Positions 36,888 to 46,548 are shown, numbered from the stretch's first letter. The stretch is DNA of 64,000 bases from Bizionia myxarmorum (GCF_008086205.1 NZ_VSKK01000001.1:310001-374000), one strand, 5' to 3'. A program made the numbers and translations. The notes: generated by a model not told the origin, from the sequence alone.

Positions 36888-37769
36888 TTATTTCTTAATA
36901 AATTTTATAGGTTGTCTTGGTTCACCATCTTTTGTCGGACGAAGAATGTACATTCCAGAGCTTAAATTGCTGGCATGTATTCTAATATCATTAGTATAAC
37001 TAGAAAAAGATGCTTTTTGAACCAGTTTCCCAGTAACATCGTAGATGTCAAAATTTAATGTATTAAAACTCCCTGGAACATCAAGTAGTATATAATCTTG
37101 AACCGGATTTTGTTTTAAAGAAGCTTCATTTCCATAAACACCACCATCATCTGTAGTTAAAGTAGCACCAGCTGCCACTATAATTTGCCAAAAATTAAGA
37201 ATAGCAAGTTCTCCTACTCCATAATCATACAAAACAAGTGTCCATTTACCATTCAGTTCTTTCCCATTAAAATACGTAGTCATATCTATCGGGCTATGAC
37301 TAGGATAATTCGCTGAACTTAAAGTTGGTAAATAATTTCCTGACGGTATATCAGCGGTAGCTGGGATAGACGCCGCATCAATTAAATCAATGTTTTCAGA
37401 ATTAAACCCCAGTATATTAGTAGGTGCAAATTTTGAAGAATCACCGCAAGATGCGGCCGTACCCGCTCCTATTCTACGAATAAGTGTAATAGCTTCTCCT
37501 GAAGGACTAACAAGATCCACAACCACATCACCCAACCAGTCAGCTGTTAAACCCATGTTAATTGTAATTTTTGATGGGTCGAGAATGGTACCTGAAATAG
37601 GAACCGTAATTTCAGACATTTGAACTCCAGGTTGTGTTTTAAACCCACAACCTCCTAGCCTATTTTCTGCTACCGCAGGAGCTGTAACCGTGTTGTTTTG
37701 ATAGGTTTGTGCTTGCGTAAATCCCACTGCAAGGATTAAACAGCATGTAATAATGATAAATTTTTTCAT
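36888..37769 (-). CDS. Secreted P-domain protein with T9SS sorting domain
   Basis: A 293-residue exported protein. The signal peptide (IIITCCLILAVGFTQAQ) precedes a proprotein-convertase P domain-like beta-jellyroll (about 50-200; DPSKITINMGLTADWLGDVVV in part, LNGKWTLVLYDYGVGELAIL). A type A T9SS sorting domain follows from about 213 (LKQNPVQDYILLDV ... GMYILRPTKDG). No peptidase domain is attached, so it is probably a binding or adhesion module at the surface. It is a single gene, convergent with the kinase. Confidence 0.88.
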   Translation of the reverse strand: MKKFIIITCCLILAVGFTQAQTYQNNTVTAPAVAENRLGGCGFKTQPGVQMSEITVPISGTILDPSKITINMGLTADWLGDVVVDLVSPSGEAITLIRRIGAGTAASCGDSSKFAPTNILGFNSENIDLIDAASIPATADIPSGNYLPTLSSANYPSHSPIDMTTYFNGKELNGKWTLVLYDYGVGELAILNFWQIIVAAGATLTTDDGGVYGNEASLKQNPVQDYILLDVPGSFNTLNFDIYDVTGKLVQKASFSSYTNDIRIHASNLSSGMYILRPTKDGEPRQPIKFIKK

Positions 37770-37925
37770 AATAAATTAAGTTTTGGTTAATAATTAAATT
37801 GTATGTCTGAAACTTTATGTTAACTCCAATTTGAAATTTCAAATATGATAACCTGTGAAAGCAGTACATAACCATTAATGCTAGAATTATAAATAGGTTA
37901 ACATGTGATCCTTTTTTTTGTTTAT

Positions 37926-37933
37926 TATATTTG
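37926..37933 (+). promoter_or_regulatory. Possible -7 element upstream of the AlkD-like gene
   Basis: TATATTTG fits the consensus. It would leave a leader of about 115 bases before the ATG at 38054, in which no structure stands out. Confidence 0.3.
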
Positions 37934-38053
37934 AAATATCATAATCATATCAATAAGGAAAAGGTTGAGGCATTAAATGAATAATATTCGGCTCCTAAAA
38001 ACAGGTTTTCAAGTATAGATATCTCCGAATTGAGATTAATTAAAGTAAAATAA

Positions 38054-38779
38054 ATGACTTATAACGAAATCATAGATTGTCTTTATGACTTAAAAGATCC
38101 TGAAAAAGTAATTTTTAAAGCGAAGAAATTCGGAATAATCTCAAACAATTCTTTAGGTATTTATCATCAAGATTTAAAAATAATTGCCAAAAAAATCGGT
38201 TCTGATACTGACCTTGCTTTACAACTTTTTGACAGCGGAATATATGAAGCGCGATTATTGTGCAGCAAAATATTCAAACCCAAAGATATTACTGACCCTT
38301 TGATGGAAACATGGGTTAGCACCTTTGAAAACTGGGAAATATGTGATAGTTTCTGCATGGGACTTTTCTCAAAAAGCCAATTTGCAATTCCTAAAATATT
38401 GGCATGGAGCACACGTGAATACGAATTTGAAAAACGAGCAGCTTTTGCAACCTTGGCTTCTTATTGCATGGCTGATAAAACTTCAAAAAATGAACTATTC
38501 GAACAGTTTTTTACCATTATTAAATGCGAAGCACATGATGACCGCATTTATGTGAAAAAAGTGGTTAATTGGGCTTTAAGAAATATAGGAAAACGCAATG
38601 TTGATTTGAATAGAAAAGCAATAGATGTTGCCTACGAAATTTTAGAACAGGAGCATAAATCAGCAAAATGGATTGCAAAAAACGCATTAGCAGAACTGCA
38701 AAAAGACCATATTAGGATGTCTGATTATCCAAGATCAGAATACAGAAAACCTAAAATGAAAAATCAAGAATTATTTTAG
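38054..38779 (+). CDS. AlkD-like DNA alkylation repair protein
   Basis: A 241-residue all-helical protein of HEAT-like repeats, matching the DNA alkylation repair (AlkC/AlkD) family. Conserved features include ENWEICDSFC and the WALRNIGKRNVDLN segment, where the Trp and Asp/Asn positions surround the damaged base in AlkD. It would remove 3- or 7-alkylpurines by a glycosylase mechanism. Single gene. Family membership is sure; the substrate range is inferred. Confidence 0.88.
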   Translation: MTYNEIIDCLYDLKDPEKVIFKAKKFGIISNNSLGIYHQDLKIIAKKIGSDTDLALQLFDSGIYEARLLCSKIFKPKDITDPLMETWVSTFENWEICDSFCMGLFSKSQFAIPKILAWSTREYEFEKRAAFATLASYCMADKTSKNELFEQFFTIIKCEAHDDRIYVKKVVNWALRNIGKRNVDLNRKAIDVAYEILEQEHKSAKWIAKNALAELQKDHIRMSDYPRSEYRKPKMKNQELF

Positions 38780-38801
38780 ACTGCTTCTCGTCTACAAGAG
38801 T

Positions 38802-39368
38802 TTAAGTCTGTTTTTCAGCAACCTTTTCAAGTTCCTTGTACCAATCTTCACCGAATTTCCGAATCAAGCCTTCTTTTACAAATTTATAAATAGGCACTTG
38901 CAATTCCTTACCTAAAATGCAGGCATCATCACATATGTACCAACGGTTATAATTTACCGCAGAAAACTCGGTATATTCTTGAACACGAATAGGATATAAA
39001 TGGCAAGAAACTGGTTTTTTCCAATCAATTGCGCCAGCGTTATAAGCTTGCTCTATACCACATAAGGCCGTCCCTTTTTTATCAAAAGTTACGTAAGCAC
39101 AGTCTGCACCATCAATAAGTGGCGTTTCTAGTTCGCCATTTTCGGTGGTAATAAACTTTCCTTGCGCTTCAATGGCATCAATACCAATTTGGCGTAAAAA
39201 CGGCTTTACTTTTGGGTAAATATCTTCTAAAATCTGGGATTCAGCTTTTTCAAGTGGTGCACCGGCATCACCATCTATACAACATGCGCCTTTGCAAGCG
39301 GATAGGTTACAGACAAAATCTTTTTCAATAATGTCTTCTGAAACTATGGTTTTTCCTAATTGAAACAT
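38802..39368 (-). CDS. DUF3109 family protein
   Basis: A 188-residue protein of the DUF3109 family, common in Bacteroidota. It has many conserved cysteines: C20, then CKGACC near 25-30, with later cysteines in ADCAYV, ALCGIE, VSCHLYP and ICDDAC. The pattern suggests a metal or iron-sulphur site, but the function is not known. It begins directly behind a -7 box, so the mRNA is predicted leaderless. Convergent with the AlkD-like gene. Confidence 0.85.
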   Translation of the reverse strand: MFQLGKTIVSEDIIEKDFVCNLSACKGACCIDGDAGAPLEKAESQILEDIYPKVKPFLRQIGIDAIEAQGKFITTENGELETPLIDGADCAYVTFDKKGTALCGIEQAYNAGAIDWKKPVSCHLYPIRVQEYTEFSAVNYNRWYICDDACILGKELQVPIYKFVKEGLIRKFGEDWYKELEKVAEKQT

Positions 39369-39371
39369 GTT

Positions 39372-39380
39372 GCAAAAATA
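39372..39380 (-). promoter_or_regulatory. -7 element directly in front of the DUF3109 gene
   Basis: The minus strand reads TATTTTTGC, AAC, ATG, the same arrangement as at tadA and the polyprenyl synthase. Confidence 0.55.
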
Positions 39381-39528
39381 GACAAACTTTCGAATAGTTT
39401 AATGATGTAACTTTAGTAATAATGGTCTAATTTTGTAATATTAAAAATTAACGTCCTTATTTGTTTGAATTTTCAGACTTTTTCTAATTGAGAATGGCGT
39501 TTAAAATCCTTTAAAATTTCAGGTTCTT

Positions 39529-39732
39529 ATGAAAATACTCACCCTTATCCTATCGCTTATAGCCGTTGTTTTAATTGGGTTTAATGTAACGAAAATTAAC
39601 TTTAACGATCCTTTTGAAGATTCGAGTACAGTTGCCATTATAACTATTATGGCTTCTTTATGTGCTATTGTTTTATTGCAAATTTTAGCTGTTTCAAAAA
39701 AAATAGAAAAAAAATCTAAAAGCCGTTCTTAA
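39529..39732 (+). CDS. Small two-helix membrane protein
   Basis: A 67-residue protein with two hydrophobic helices (1-19 and about 36-53) and a basic tail (KKIEKKSKSRS). Its stop shares one base with the ATG of the FAD protein (TAATG), so the two are translationally coupled. It may anchor or assist that protein. No known family is recognised. Confidence 0.65.
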   Translation: MKILTLILSLIAVVLIGFNVTKINFNDPFEDSSTVAIITIMASLCAIVLLQILAVSKKIEKKSKSRS

Positions 39733-40334
39733 TGTTTGATGTTCTCGTAATTGGTGGTGGTGCAGCTGGAATGTCTTGCGCCTTGGTTTTAGGTTCTGCC
39801 AAAAAACAAGCGTTTGCTGCAGACAAAAATATGGGTATTATTCTTCATCAAAAAACGTCTCATTTACAAACCGCCTTATTCAATAATGTATTAGGATTTC
39901 ATCCTGGAACTACTGGACAATCTATTATGGATTCAGGAAGAGCGCAATTAAAAAGTGTATATCCACATGTGACTTGCATTGAAAATGAGAAAGTGAAATC
40001 CCTTTCAAAAACAGATAATGGTTTTTTAGTTGCAACTAACAAAAAAGAATACAGTGCAAAAATTGTAGTTATCGCCGTTGGTTATTCTGATTTAATTACC
40101 ATTTCTGGTTTAGACACTTATATTGAATTGCATCCGCGCGCTAAAATTGAAAAAGCTCGTATTTGGCTCAAAAATGATGATCATCTTATAGAAGAAGGTA
40201 TGTATGTTGCCGGAACACTTGCCGGATGGCGCAGTCAATATGCTATTGCTGCAGGAAGTGGCGCCCACGTTGCTACTGATATTTTAACTTTGTGGAATAA
40301 TGGACAACACGTTAAAGTTCATGACAAAATTTAA
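39732..40334 (+). CDS. Short FAD-dependent oxidoreductase of the thioredoxin-reductase fold
   Basis: A 200-residue flavoprotein. The dinucleotide-binding motif VIGGGAAGMSCA (residues 6-17) and the C-terminal GMYVAGTLAGWRSQYAIAAG, which contacts FAD, are both present. Thioredoxin reductase is about 310 residues; here the NAD(P)H-binding domain and the redox CxxC are missing, leaving a minimal FAD domain. It may receive electrons from another protein. Coupled to the small membrane protein upstream. The substrate is unknown. Confidence 0.8.
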   Translation: MFDVLVIGGGAAGMSCALVLGSAKKQAFAADKNMGIILHQKTSHLQTALFNNVLGFHPGTTGQSIMDSGRAQLKSVYPHVTCIENEKVKSLSKTDNGFLVATNKKEYSAKIVVIAVGYSDLITISGLDTYIELHPRAKIEKARIWLKNDDHLIEEGMYVAGTLAGWRSQYAIAAGSGAHVATDILTLWNNGQHVKVHDKI

Positions 40335-40344
40335 AGCCTAAACA

Positions 40345-41934
40345 CTAATCTTTCGCGTCTAGTTTTAATACTTGTTCAATCATCATATCACTTTTATTTA
40401 TCACTTCTTCAAAGGCACCTTTGCTATAAAGTTGAGAGGCTAAGGTGGCTTTAATATATTGTTTCACTTCTTCTTTATAAGCAACGAAAGTAATATTAGC
40501 GTTGGTTTTTGAATTTAAGTAATCTTGGAATGCAATTACAAATTCGTCAGGCACTTCAAAATTATCTATAAAGTCTTGCCGAGCAATATCATCATAAGCA
40601 TGACGGTTTTTCTCTAATTCTTCAAAAACAAAATTACTTACAAAGCCACGACGCTGTAAAAAAGTTAAGGTTTCATTCTGCATACTTAAATCCAATGCTA
40701 CAAAAACATCTGGAATAATCCCGCCACCGCCATATACGACTTTACCTTTTGGTGTCGTAAATTTCAGAGAATCTGCCACTATAATCATCTCAGGATCTAG
40801 AAATTCGCCACTGCTTAAGCGCTCAAAATAATCATCATAATAATCTTTGTTGCCATTACTATAATTACGTTGAATAGAACGTCCTGTTGGCGTATAATAG
40901 CGTGATACGGTTAAACGCACGGCGCTACCATCACCTAAATTCATTTCGCGTTGTACTAATCCTTTTCCGTAAGATCGGCGACCTATAATAGTTCCTCTAT
41001 CGTTATCCTGTAAAGCACCAGCAACTATTTCACTGGCGGAAGCCGAGTTTTCATCAATTAAAACATATACATCACTATTTTCAAAATCGCCTTTTTTAGT
41101 TGCATAACTTTCTTGAATAGTACCACGTTTGTTTTTAGTGAATAAAATAAGTTTGTCATTTTCTAAAAACTCATCTACAATTTGTTCAGCAATTCCTAAA
41201 AAACCACCGGGATTACCTCGTAAATCCAATACCAAATCTTGAACGCCTAACTTTTTCAAGTTATTTAGTTCGGCTTTAAATTCTTTAAACGTGGATTCTG
41301 CAAAACGGTTAATTTTTACGTAACCCAAAGTTTCTGTCAGCATATAAGCGGCATCCACACTTCGAATTGGAATATGGTCACGTTTTACAGTAAATTTCAG
41401 GAGTTTCGGTTCGCCTTTTCGGTAAACTTCCAGTTTAACCTTCGTATCAATCGGACCTTTAAGTTTATTAATAATATCCGAATTACTTAAATCCCGTCCA
41501 AAAATAGAATCGCCATTAGCGGTTATAATACGATCGCCACCTTGAATACCTACTTTATCACTTGGGCTGCCTTCAATGGTACGTATAACGGTAATTGTAT
41601 CATTATAAGTGTAGAAACTAATTCCAATCCCTACAAAGTCACCTTTCATGTTTTCGGTAACGCGCTGCATATCAGCTTTTGGAATATAAACAGAATGTGG
41701 ATCTAAATTTTCTAAAATACCATTAACCGTAACATCTACAATGCTATCGGTATTAACATCGTCTACATATTCGTAGTCGATATAATCTATAAGGCGATTT
41801 AATTTTTCCTTTTTACTATTGGAGGTAAATAACCGATCAGAAGTATCAGAAAAATTCAACTTTCCACCAATAAAAATACCGGCTGCGAGTCCGATGCCTA
41901 ATAATAATGGTGCATATTTCTTTTTAAAGGTCAT
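40345..41934 (-). CDS. S41-family C-terminal processing peptidase
   Basis: A 529-residue periplasmic serine protease (CtpA/Prc type). One N-terminal membrane or signal segment (APLLLGIGLAAGIFIGG) is followed by a PDZ domain (about 90-180; GIGISFYTYNDTITVI) and the S41 core with nucleophile Ser in ENSASASEIVAGAL (near 300) and Lys in RRSYGKGLVQ (near 325). It trims or degrades envelope proteins from their C termini. It overlaps the dCMP deaminase gene by four bases (ATGA), so they form one operon. Confidence 0.94.
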   Translation of the reverse strand: MTFKKKYAPLLLGIGLAAGIFIGGKLNFSDTSDRLFTSNSKKEKLNRLIDYIDYEYVDDVNTDSIVDVTVNGILENLDPHSVYIPKADMQRVTENMKGDFVGIGISFYTYNDTITVIRTIEGSPSDKVGIQGGDRIITANGDSIFGRDLSNSDIINKLKGPIDTKVKLEVYRKGEPKLLKFTVKRDHIPIRSVDAAYMLTETLGYVKINRFAESTFKEFKAELNNLKKLGVQDLVLDLRGNPGGFLGIAEQIVDEFLENDKLILFTKNKRGTIQESYATKKGDFENSDVYVLIDENSASASEIVAGALQDNDRGTIIGRRSYGKGLVQREMNLGDGSAVRLTVSRYYTPTGRSIQRNYSNGNKDYYDDYFERLSSGEFLDPEMIIVADSLKFTTPKGKVVYGGGGIIPDVFVALDLSMQNETLTFLQRRGFVSNFVFEELEKNRHAYDDIARQDFIDNFEVPDEFVIAFQDYLNSKTNANITFVAYKEEVKQYIKATLASQLYSKGAFEEVINKSDMMIEQVLKLDAKD

Positions 41935-42371
41935 TCAGCTGTTAAGTCGTTGATTAATTTTAGGTGAATCCCTGCTTTTTCTAAGAATTGTAAACCGGAG
42001 TCATCTTTATAAGCATCCTTGTAAACCACGCGCGTTATTCCGGCTTGGTGAATTAATTTACTACATTCTTTGCAAGGTGATAATGTAATATATAGGGTTG
42101 CGCCCATGCAGGATTGTGTGGATGCGGCGACTTTTAAAATAGCATTGGCTTCGGCATGTAATACGTACCATTTGGTATAGCCAGCCTCATCTTCGCAAAA
42201 ATTCTCAAATCCGGTTGGTGTTCCGTTGTAACCGTCGGAAATAATCATTCTATCTTTTACAATAATAGCGCCAACTTGTTTGCGTTTGCAATAAGATAGT
42301 TTGCCCCATTCTGAAGCCATTCTTAAATACGCTTTATCGTACTTAAGTTGTTTTTTTTCTTTCATAAACAT
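41931..42371 (-). CDS. dCMP deaminase
   Basis: A 146-residue zinc deaminase (ComEB family) that makes dUMP from dCMP for dTTP synthesis. The motif HAEANAIL has the zinc His and catalytic Glu, and SPCKECSKLI the two zinc Cys; GYNGTPTGFENFCE is typical of dCMP deaminases rather than TadA. A second ATG at 42365 gives MKEKK. The -7-like TATCTTCGC lies at 42383-42391. First gene of an operon with the C-terminal processing peptidase. Confidence 0.92.
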   Translation of the reverse strand: MFMKEKKQLKYDKAYLRMASEWGKLSYCKRKQVGAIIVKDRMIISDGYNGTPTGFENFCEDEAGYTKWYVLHAEANAILKVAASTQSCMGATLYITLSPCKECSKLIHQAGITRVVYKDAYKDDSGLQFLEKAGIHLKLINDLTAE

Positions 42372-42458
42372 GCTTACTTATAGCGAAGATAACGGCTTCC
42401 TATTTTAATTACAACCTGACGATTAAAGATTTATGAAAACTTTAGGCAACAGGCGTTT

Positions 42459-43049
42459 TTACGATAAAAAGTCGCTTTCTATAATCATTGGAATTACCAA
42501 ACCAATTACCACGGCTGAAATTACCATAACCCAATCGCGTTTTGAAAAACGGAAAATAGTTTGCATAATATAGCCTAGGAAAAGCACCACAAAAACAATG
42601 ATAATTTGAGCTAATTCAATACCCAAAGCAAACTCCAATAAAGTTAAAAATTTATTGCTAGATTTTCCAACCATCATTTGAAACTCCCGCGCAAAACCTA
42701 ATCCATGAATGAGTCCGAAAAATAAAGTTGAAAAAAAGAGCACACCCACTTTCTCTTTCTGAGCACCCTTTCCTGCCGTAAATACATTGAAAAGTGCCAC
42801 TACTAATATTGAAATGGGAATTAAAAATTCCACCAAGGCTGCGTTTACGCTAACTACGCCATAAACAGCTAATAATAAAGAAATGGTATGGCCTAATGTA
42901 AAAACAGAGACTAAAAGAAGTACGCGTTTCCAATCTTTGAATAAATAAGCAACGGTTAAAACAATTAGAAATAACACGTGGTCGTAGGCATTGATATCTA
43001 AAACGTGATTGATACCATATTCAACGTTAAACCAGAAATTTTCAAGCAT
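42459..43049 (-). CDS. HupE/UreJ-like membrane protein
   Basis: A 196-residue protein with about six membrane helices. The N-terminal GINHVLDINAYDHVLFL and the central FGLIHGLGFA are the histidine-containing signatures of the HupE/UreJ_2 family, some members of which carry nickel or cobalt. No hydrogenase or urease genes are in the window, so the role here is unknown. The -7 element TATCTTTGA is at 43075-43083. Confidence 0.82.
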   Translation of the reverse strand: MLENFWFNVEYGINHVLDINAYDHVLFLIVLTVAYLFKDWKRVLLLVSVFTLGHTISLLLAVYGVVSVNAALVEFLIPISILVVALFNVFTAGKGAQKEKVGVLFFSTLFFGLIHGLGFAREFQMMVGKSSNKFLTLLEFALGIELAQIIIVFVVLFLGYIMQTIFRFSKRDWVMVISAVVIGLVIPMIIESDFLS

Positions 43050-43074
43050 TTTTTATGCGGTTTTTTGGGTGTTT

Positions 43075-43083
43075 TCAAAGATA
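43075..43083 (-). promoter_or_regulatory. -7 element of the HupE/UreJ-like gene
   Basis: The minus strand reads TATCTTTGA, about 26 bases before the ATG at 43049. Confidence 0.45.
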
Positions 43084-43133
43084 CAATTTAAAATGAATTG
43101 ACAGAAAACAAGCCGAAAATTAGGAAGGTCTTT

Positions 43134-44033
43134 TTATTTCTTTTCGGGATTTTTATATTCAACACTCACCGGAATACTAGTTTGTGATCCGTATAGTTTG
43201 ATTTCTGTAATATCCGCTGGCATGTTCAATCCATTTTCAATGATTACTTGCTTCACATTTTTGATAACGCTACTTTTTACTTCTAACGCGCGTTTTCGGT
43301 ATTCTTTAGTTTTAGTCCAAAATAGAATTTTTAAATTTACAGAACTCACACCCAAGGATTCCACAACCACAAAGCATTCATGTTCTTCATCTTCAAATAC
43401 GCCTTCGGTATTTCTAACCGTATTCATGATAACGGTTTTAGCGGTTTCAATATCATCATCATAATCAATACCAACCATAAAATCCAATCTAAAAAAACCA
43501 TCTTCGGTATAATTATAAACCGCTTTTTTGATAATATCACTATTAGGAATATACACATCCCGACCATCAAAGGTTTTTAATTTTGTGTAACGAAATTCTA
43601 GAGATTTAATTTTTCCGAAGATATTATCAACCATCACGGTATCATCCACATCAAACGGACGATTAAAAGACAGAATGATTCCAGAAATAAAGTTTTCACC
43701 AACATCTTTGAAAGCAAAACCAATTATTACGGCTGATGCTCCCGCTGCGGTTAGCAATCCTGTGGCAATTCCACCTAAACCAGCGACTTTTAAGGCCATC
43801 ATAATAACTAGGATTATAACACCTAATTTAACCGTTTTAGACAAAAAATTAATCATTAACGGATCTTGCGCTCTTAAAAGAATGGTTTTTTTGAAGAAAC
43901 GGGAAATAACATTAGCCAACAAAAACCCAATGACTATCATTAAAATAGCTAAAATAATTTTGGGAACGCGCCCCAAAAAAGTTACCCAATAGGCTTTTAC
44001 TGATTCTTCAATAAGTTGTAATGATTCCACCAT
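43134..44033 (-). CDS. MscS-family mechanosensitive ion channel
   Basis: A 299-residue small-conductance channel. Three membrane helices (about 20-115) end in the pore-lining Gly/Ala-rich helix (GIATGLLTAAGASAVIIGFAFKD, given in part). The beta domain follows, with RPFDVDDTVMVDNIFGKI, and then the alpha/beta vestibule. It releases small solutes when membrane tension rises, protecting against osmotic downshock. A standalone gene upstream of HupE/UreJ on the same strand. Confidence 0.94.
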   Translation of the reverse strand: MVESLQLIEESVKAYWVTFLGRVPKIILAILMIVIGFLLANVISRFFKKTILLRAQDPLMINFLSKTVKLGVIILVIMMALKVAGLGGIATGLLTAAGASAVIIGFAFKDVGENFISGIILSFNRPFDVDDTVMVDNIFGKIKSLEFRYTKLKTFDGRDVYIPNSDIIKKAVYNYTEDGFFRLDFMVGIDYDDDIETAKTVIMNTVRNTEGVFEDEEHECFVVVESLGVSSVNLKILFWTKTKEYRKRALEVKSSVIKNVKQVIIENGLNMPADITEIKLYGSQTSIPVSVEYKNPEKK

Positions 44034-44170
44034 ATTTCTTTTGAATATAAAATTTCACTTAAAATTACGGTTTTACAAGCGAAATTTGAGACCAATTGAA
44101 TAATTTATGAATGCAAGCTTGAAGTAAATGGTAAATAAAATTTTAAGTGAAAATTTAGTTCTACATGGAA

Positions 44171-45625
44171 TTACAGGAAAGGCGAAAGTAATCGCACAAA
44201 TTTCTCCCAGATGTGTATATATTTTGGTCGGTTTAACCAATTAGCAGCATGGATTTCAGAAGATTCTTTTAAATCTTCTTCAAAGGCATCTTTTAATTGA
44301 TTGGCAATTTTTTTGCTGTAAATGAGCGCATTGACTTCAAAATTTAAATCGAAACTACGATAATCCATATTTGCGGAACCAACCACAGCTAAATCATCAT
44401 CCACTACCATAGTTTTTGCGTGAACAAAGCCTTTATTATATTTATAAATTTTTGCACCATAATTCAATAATTCCGTATAATAAGCACTTGCCGCAGCATT
44501 AACCATTACAGAATCCGATTCTCCCGGTATTAGAAGTTTCACATCCAAGCCAGCTTGAATAGCAATTATTAGGGAGTCCATCAAACTTTCGCCTGGAATA
44601 AAATACGGACTGGTAATATAAATGCTTTTTTTAGCAGAACCGATAGCCTCTAAAAGTGAATAAAAAATTACTGGTTGAATACTGTCTGGACCAGACGCGG
44701 CAAATTGAACCACATCATTTTCTAAAACGGAATTTTGAGTATCATCTAGAAAATAGGAGCTATCATAATCTAGTTTATTGGCGCTACAAAAATTCCAGTC
44801 GCAAATAAATAGATTCTGTAAATAAGCGGAAGCTTGACCTGTAATCATAATATGGGTGTCCCTCCAAAATAAATGATTGCTACTTTCAAAATCATTTCGG
44901 TACCTATCACTCATATTAATACCACCAACAAAACTTACGATGCCATCAATAATAATAATTTTCCGATGATTTCTATAATTCAATCTGTTAGCTAAAGCGT
45001 ACCATTTTATCTTAAAAAAAGGCGCTGTTTGAACGCCAGCATCTTGAAGTTTTTTTATAAAATCTTTCCCCAATCCATGGCTTCCAAAATCATCATACAT
45101 AAAACGGACCTCAACACCTTCTTGAGCTTTTTGAATAAGTATTTCTGCCACGGCATTGCCCGTTACATCATTTTCGTAAATATAATATTCTAGATGAATA
45201 TGAAATTTTGCTTGAGAAAGCGCTTTTAGTAATTCTGGAAATTTCTCTTCTCCATTAAGTAGTAATTTCACTTGGTTGTTTGCCGTTAGTGGACTACTTC
45301 CAGCACGACGAACAAATTCTGATAAAGTATGATGTTTTTCGGCTATTAATCCGGAGTTGCTGATGGATTCCGAATAGGTATTCATTTTTTGCTGAATACG
45401 CTTTCGGAGTGGTTCGTCTAATATTAATTTTTTAGAATATAGCTTTCGCTTTCTATAGTTTATTCCGAAGGAAAAATAAAAAAGCACGCCAATAATAGGC
45501 ACAAAAATGATGAAAAGAATATACGCTAAAGCTTTTGTACTACTTCGTGTATCATAGAGCACGCGCATAATAACAAAGATTATGAATATTGCGTAAACAA
45601 TTTGAACTGCTATAAACCAAGTCAT
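44171..45625 (-). CDS. cls: Cardiolipin synthase (phospholipase D superfamily)
   Basis: A 484-residue membrane enzyme that joins two phosphatidylglycerols into cardiolipin. Two N-terminal helices (1-21 and about 33-52) are followed by two HKD catalytic motifs: HRKIIIIDG with SFVGGINMSDRY near residue 220, and HAKTMVVDD with VGSANMDYRSF near 400. Length is normal for ClsA-type enzymes. It lies ten bases after the EamA gene on the same strand and is probably co-transcribed with it. Confidence 0.95.
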   Translation of the reverse strand: MTWFIAVQIVYAIFIIFVIMRVLYDTRSSTKALAYILFIIFVPIIGVLFYFSFGINYRKRKLYSKKLILDEPLRKRIQQKMNTYSESISNSGLIAEKHHTLSEFVRRAGSSPLTANNQVKLLLNGEEKFPELLKALSQAKFHIHLEYYIYENDVTGNAVAEILIQKAQEGVEVRFMYDDFGSHGLGKDFIKKLQDAGVQTAPFFKIKWYALANRLNYRNHRKIIIIDGIVSFVGGINMSDRYRNDFESSNHLFWRDTHIMITGQASAYLQNLFICDWNFCSANKLDYDSSYFLDDTQNSVLENDVVQFAASGPDSIQPVIFYSLLEAIGSAKKSIYITSPYFIPGESLMDSLIIAIQAGLDVKLLIPGESDSVMVNAAASAYYTELLNYGAKIYKYNKGFVHAKTMVVDDDLAVVGSANMDYRSFDLNFEVNALIYSKKIANQLKDAFEEDLKESSEIHAANWLNRPKYIHIWEKFVRLLSPFL

Positions 45626-45635
45626 ATATCGCGTT

Positions 45636-46535
45636 TTATCTTTGCACTAACTTGGGGTTTATTTTCTTCTCTCGAATTAAATAAATACCTATTAAAATTA
45701 ACACCGCGCCAAAAATATACCAAACTGTAAATTTCTCACCATCCAAAACACCCCAAATAACGGCTACAACTGGTAATAAGTAACTAACAGAACTCGCAAA
45801 AACTGGCGTGGTATTTTGAATCAATTTATAATATAAAAGCATAGCAATAGCTGTCCCGAAAATAGTTAAAAAACTTAAATAACCAAGAGCTTCAGATCGT
45901 TCTGGTGTCATTTCAAAATTTTCAAAAATGCCTGTAAAATACAAAATAACCAATGAAGGAACTGCCCAGAATGTAAATACGGCGGCCGTTAAATCAATAG
46001 ACGTTAAACCCGGTATTTTCTCTTTAATAACCAAGGCATTCATAGCATAAGAGCCGCCTGCCAGAACAATAAGCATAGCATACCAAAATTGTGAACCTTC
46101 CGTATTGGCCTCCGAAAAATAAATAAGACTGGCGGCACCAACAAAACCGATAATAGCGCCCAAAACTTGAGACAGTCTGCTACGTATTCCAAAGAAAAAA
46201 AATCCGAAAATCAACACAAATATGGGCACTAGAGAATCTAGAATTCCCGCTAAAGAACTACTTACTTTTTGTTGGGCAATGGGAAATAGAAACATGGGTA
46301 GAAAATTACCAAAAAACCCAGCAATGGCCACCCAAAATAGTGTTTTTAATGGCATTTTTTTGAGTGCTGGAATTCCTAAATAAGCTAAAATAAGTCCAGA
46401 AACAGCAACGCGAATGGCTCCAATTTCATAAGGTGAAAATGCAACTAATGTTTTCTTTATTAGTATAAAACTACTGCCCCAAGTTAAGGCCAGAATTGTA
46501 ACCAAAAACCACCTATTTTTAAACAATTTTATCAT
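45636..46535 (-). CDS. EamA/DMT-family transporter
   Basis: A 299-residue ten-helix transporter with two EamA repeats (first LTWGSSFILIKKTLVAFSP, second starting near residue 145 with LIVLAGGSYAMNALVIK). Substrates in the family are metabolites and amino acids; this one is unknown. The frame is open to a TTG at 46556, but the -7 element TAACTTTG (46541-46548) and a terminator lie there. The ATG at 46535 is therefore the start and the mRNA is leaderless. Followed closely by cls. Confidence 0.9.
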   Translation of the reverse strand: MIKLFKNRWFLVTILALTWGSSFILIKKTLVAFSPYEIGAIRVAVSGLILAYLGIPALKKMPLKTLFWVAIAGFFGNFLPMFLFPIAQQKVSSSLAGILDSLVPIFVLIFGFFFFGIRSRLSQVLGAIIGFVGAASLIYFSEANTEGSQFWYAMLIVLAGGSYAMNALVIKEKIPGLTSIDLTAAVFTFWAVPSLVILYFTGIFENFEMTPERSEALGYLSFLTIFGTAIAMLLYYKLIQNTTPVFASSVSYLLPVVAVIWGVLDGEKFTVWYIFGAVLILIGIYLIREKKINPKLVQR

Positions 46536-46540
46536 GGGCA

Positions 46541-46548
46541 CAAAGTTA
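46541..46548 (-). promoter_or_regulatory. -7 element directly in front of the EamA gene
   Basis: The minus strand reads TAACTTTG, TGCCC, ATG, placing the start codon at the expected transcription start. Confidence 0.5.

Noticed and set aside
42459-43049. Assigning the HupE/UreJ-like protein to a urease or hydrogenase system
   Set aside because: No urease or hydrogenase genes are in the window and family members occur in many other contexts.
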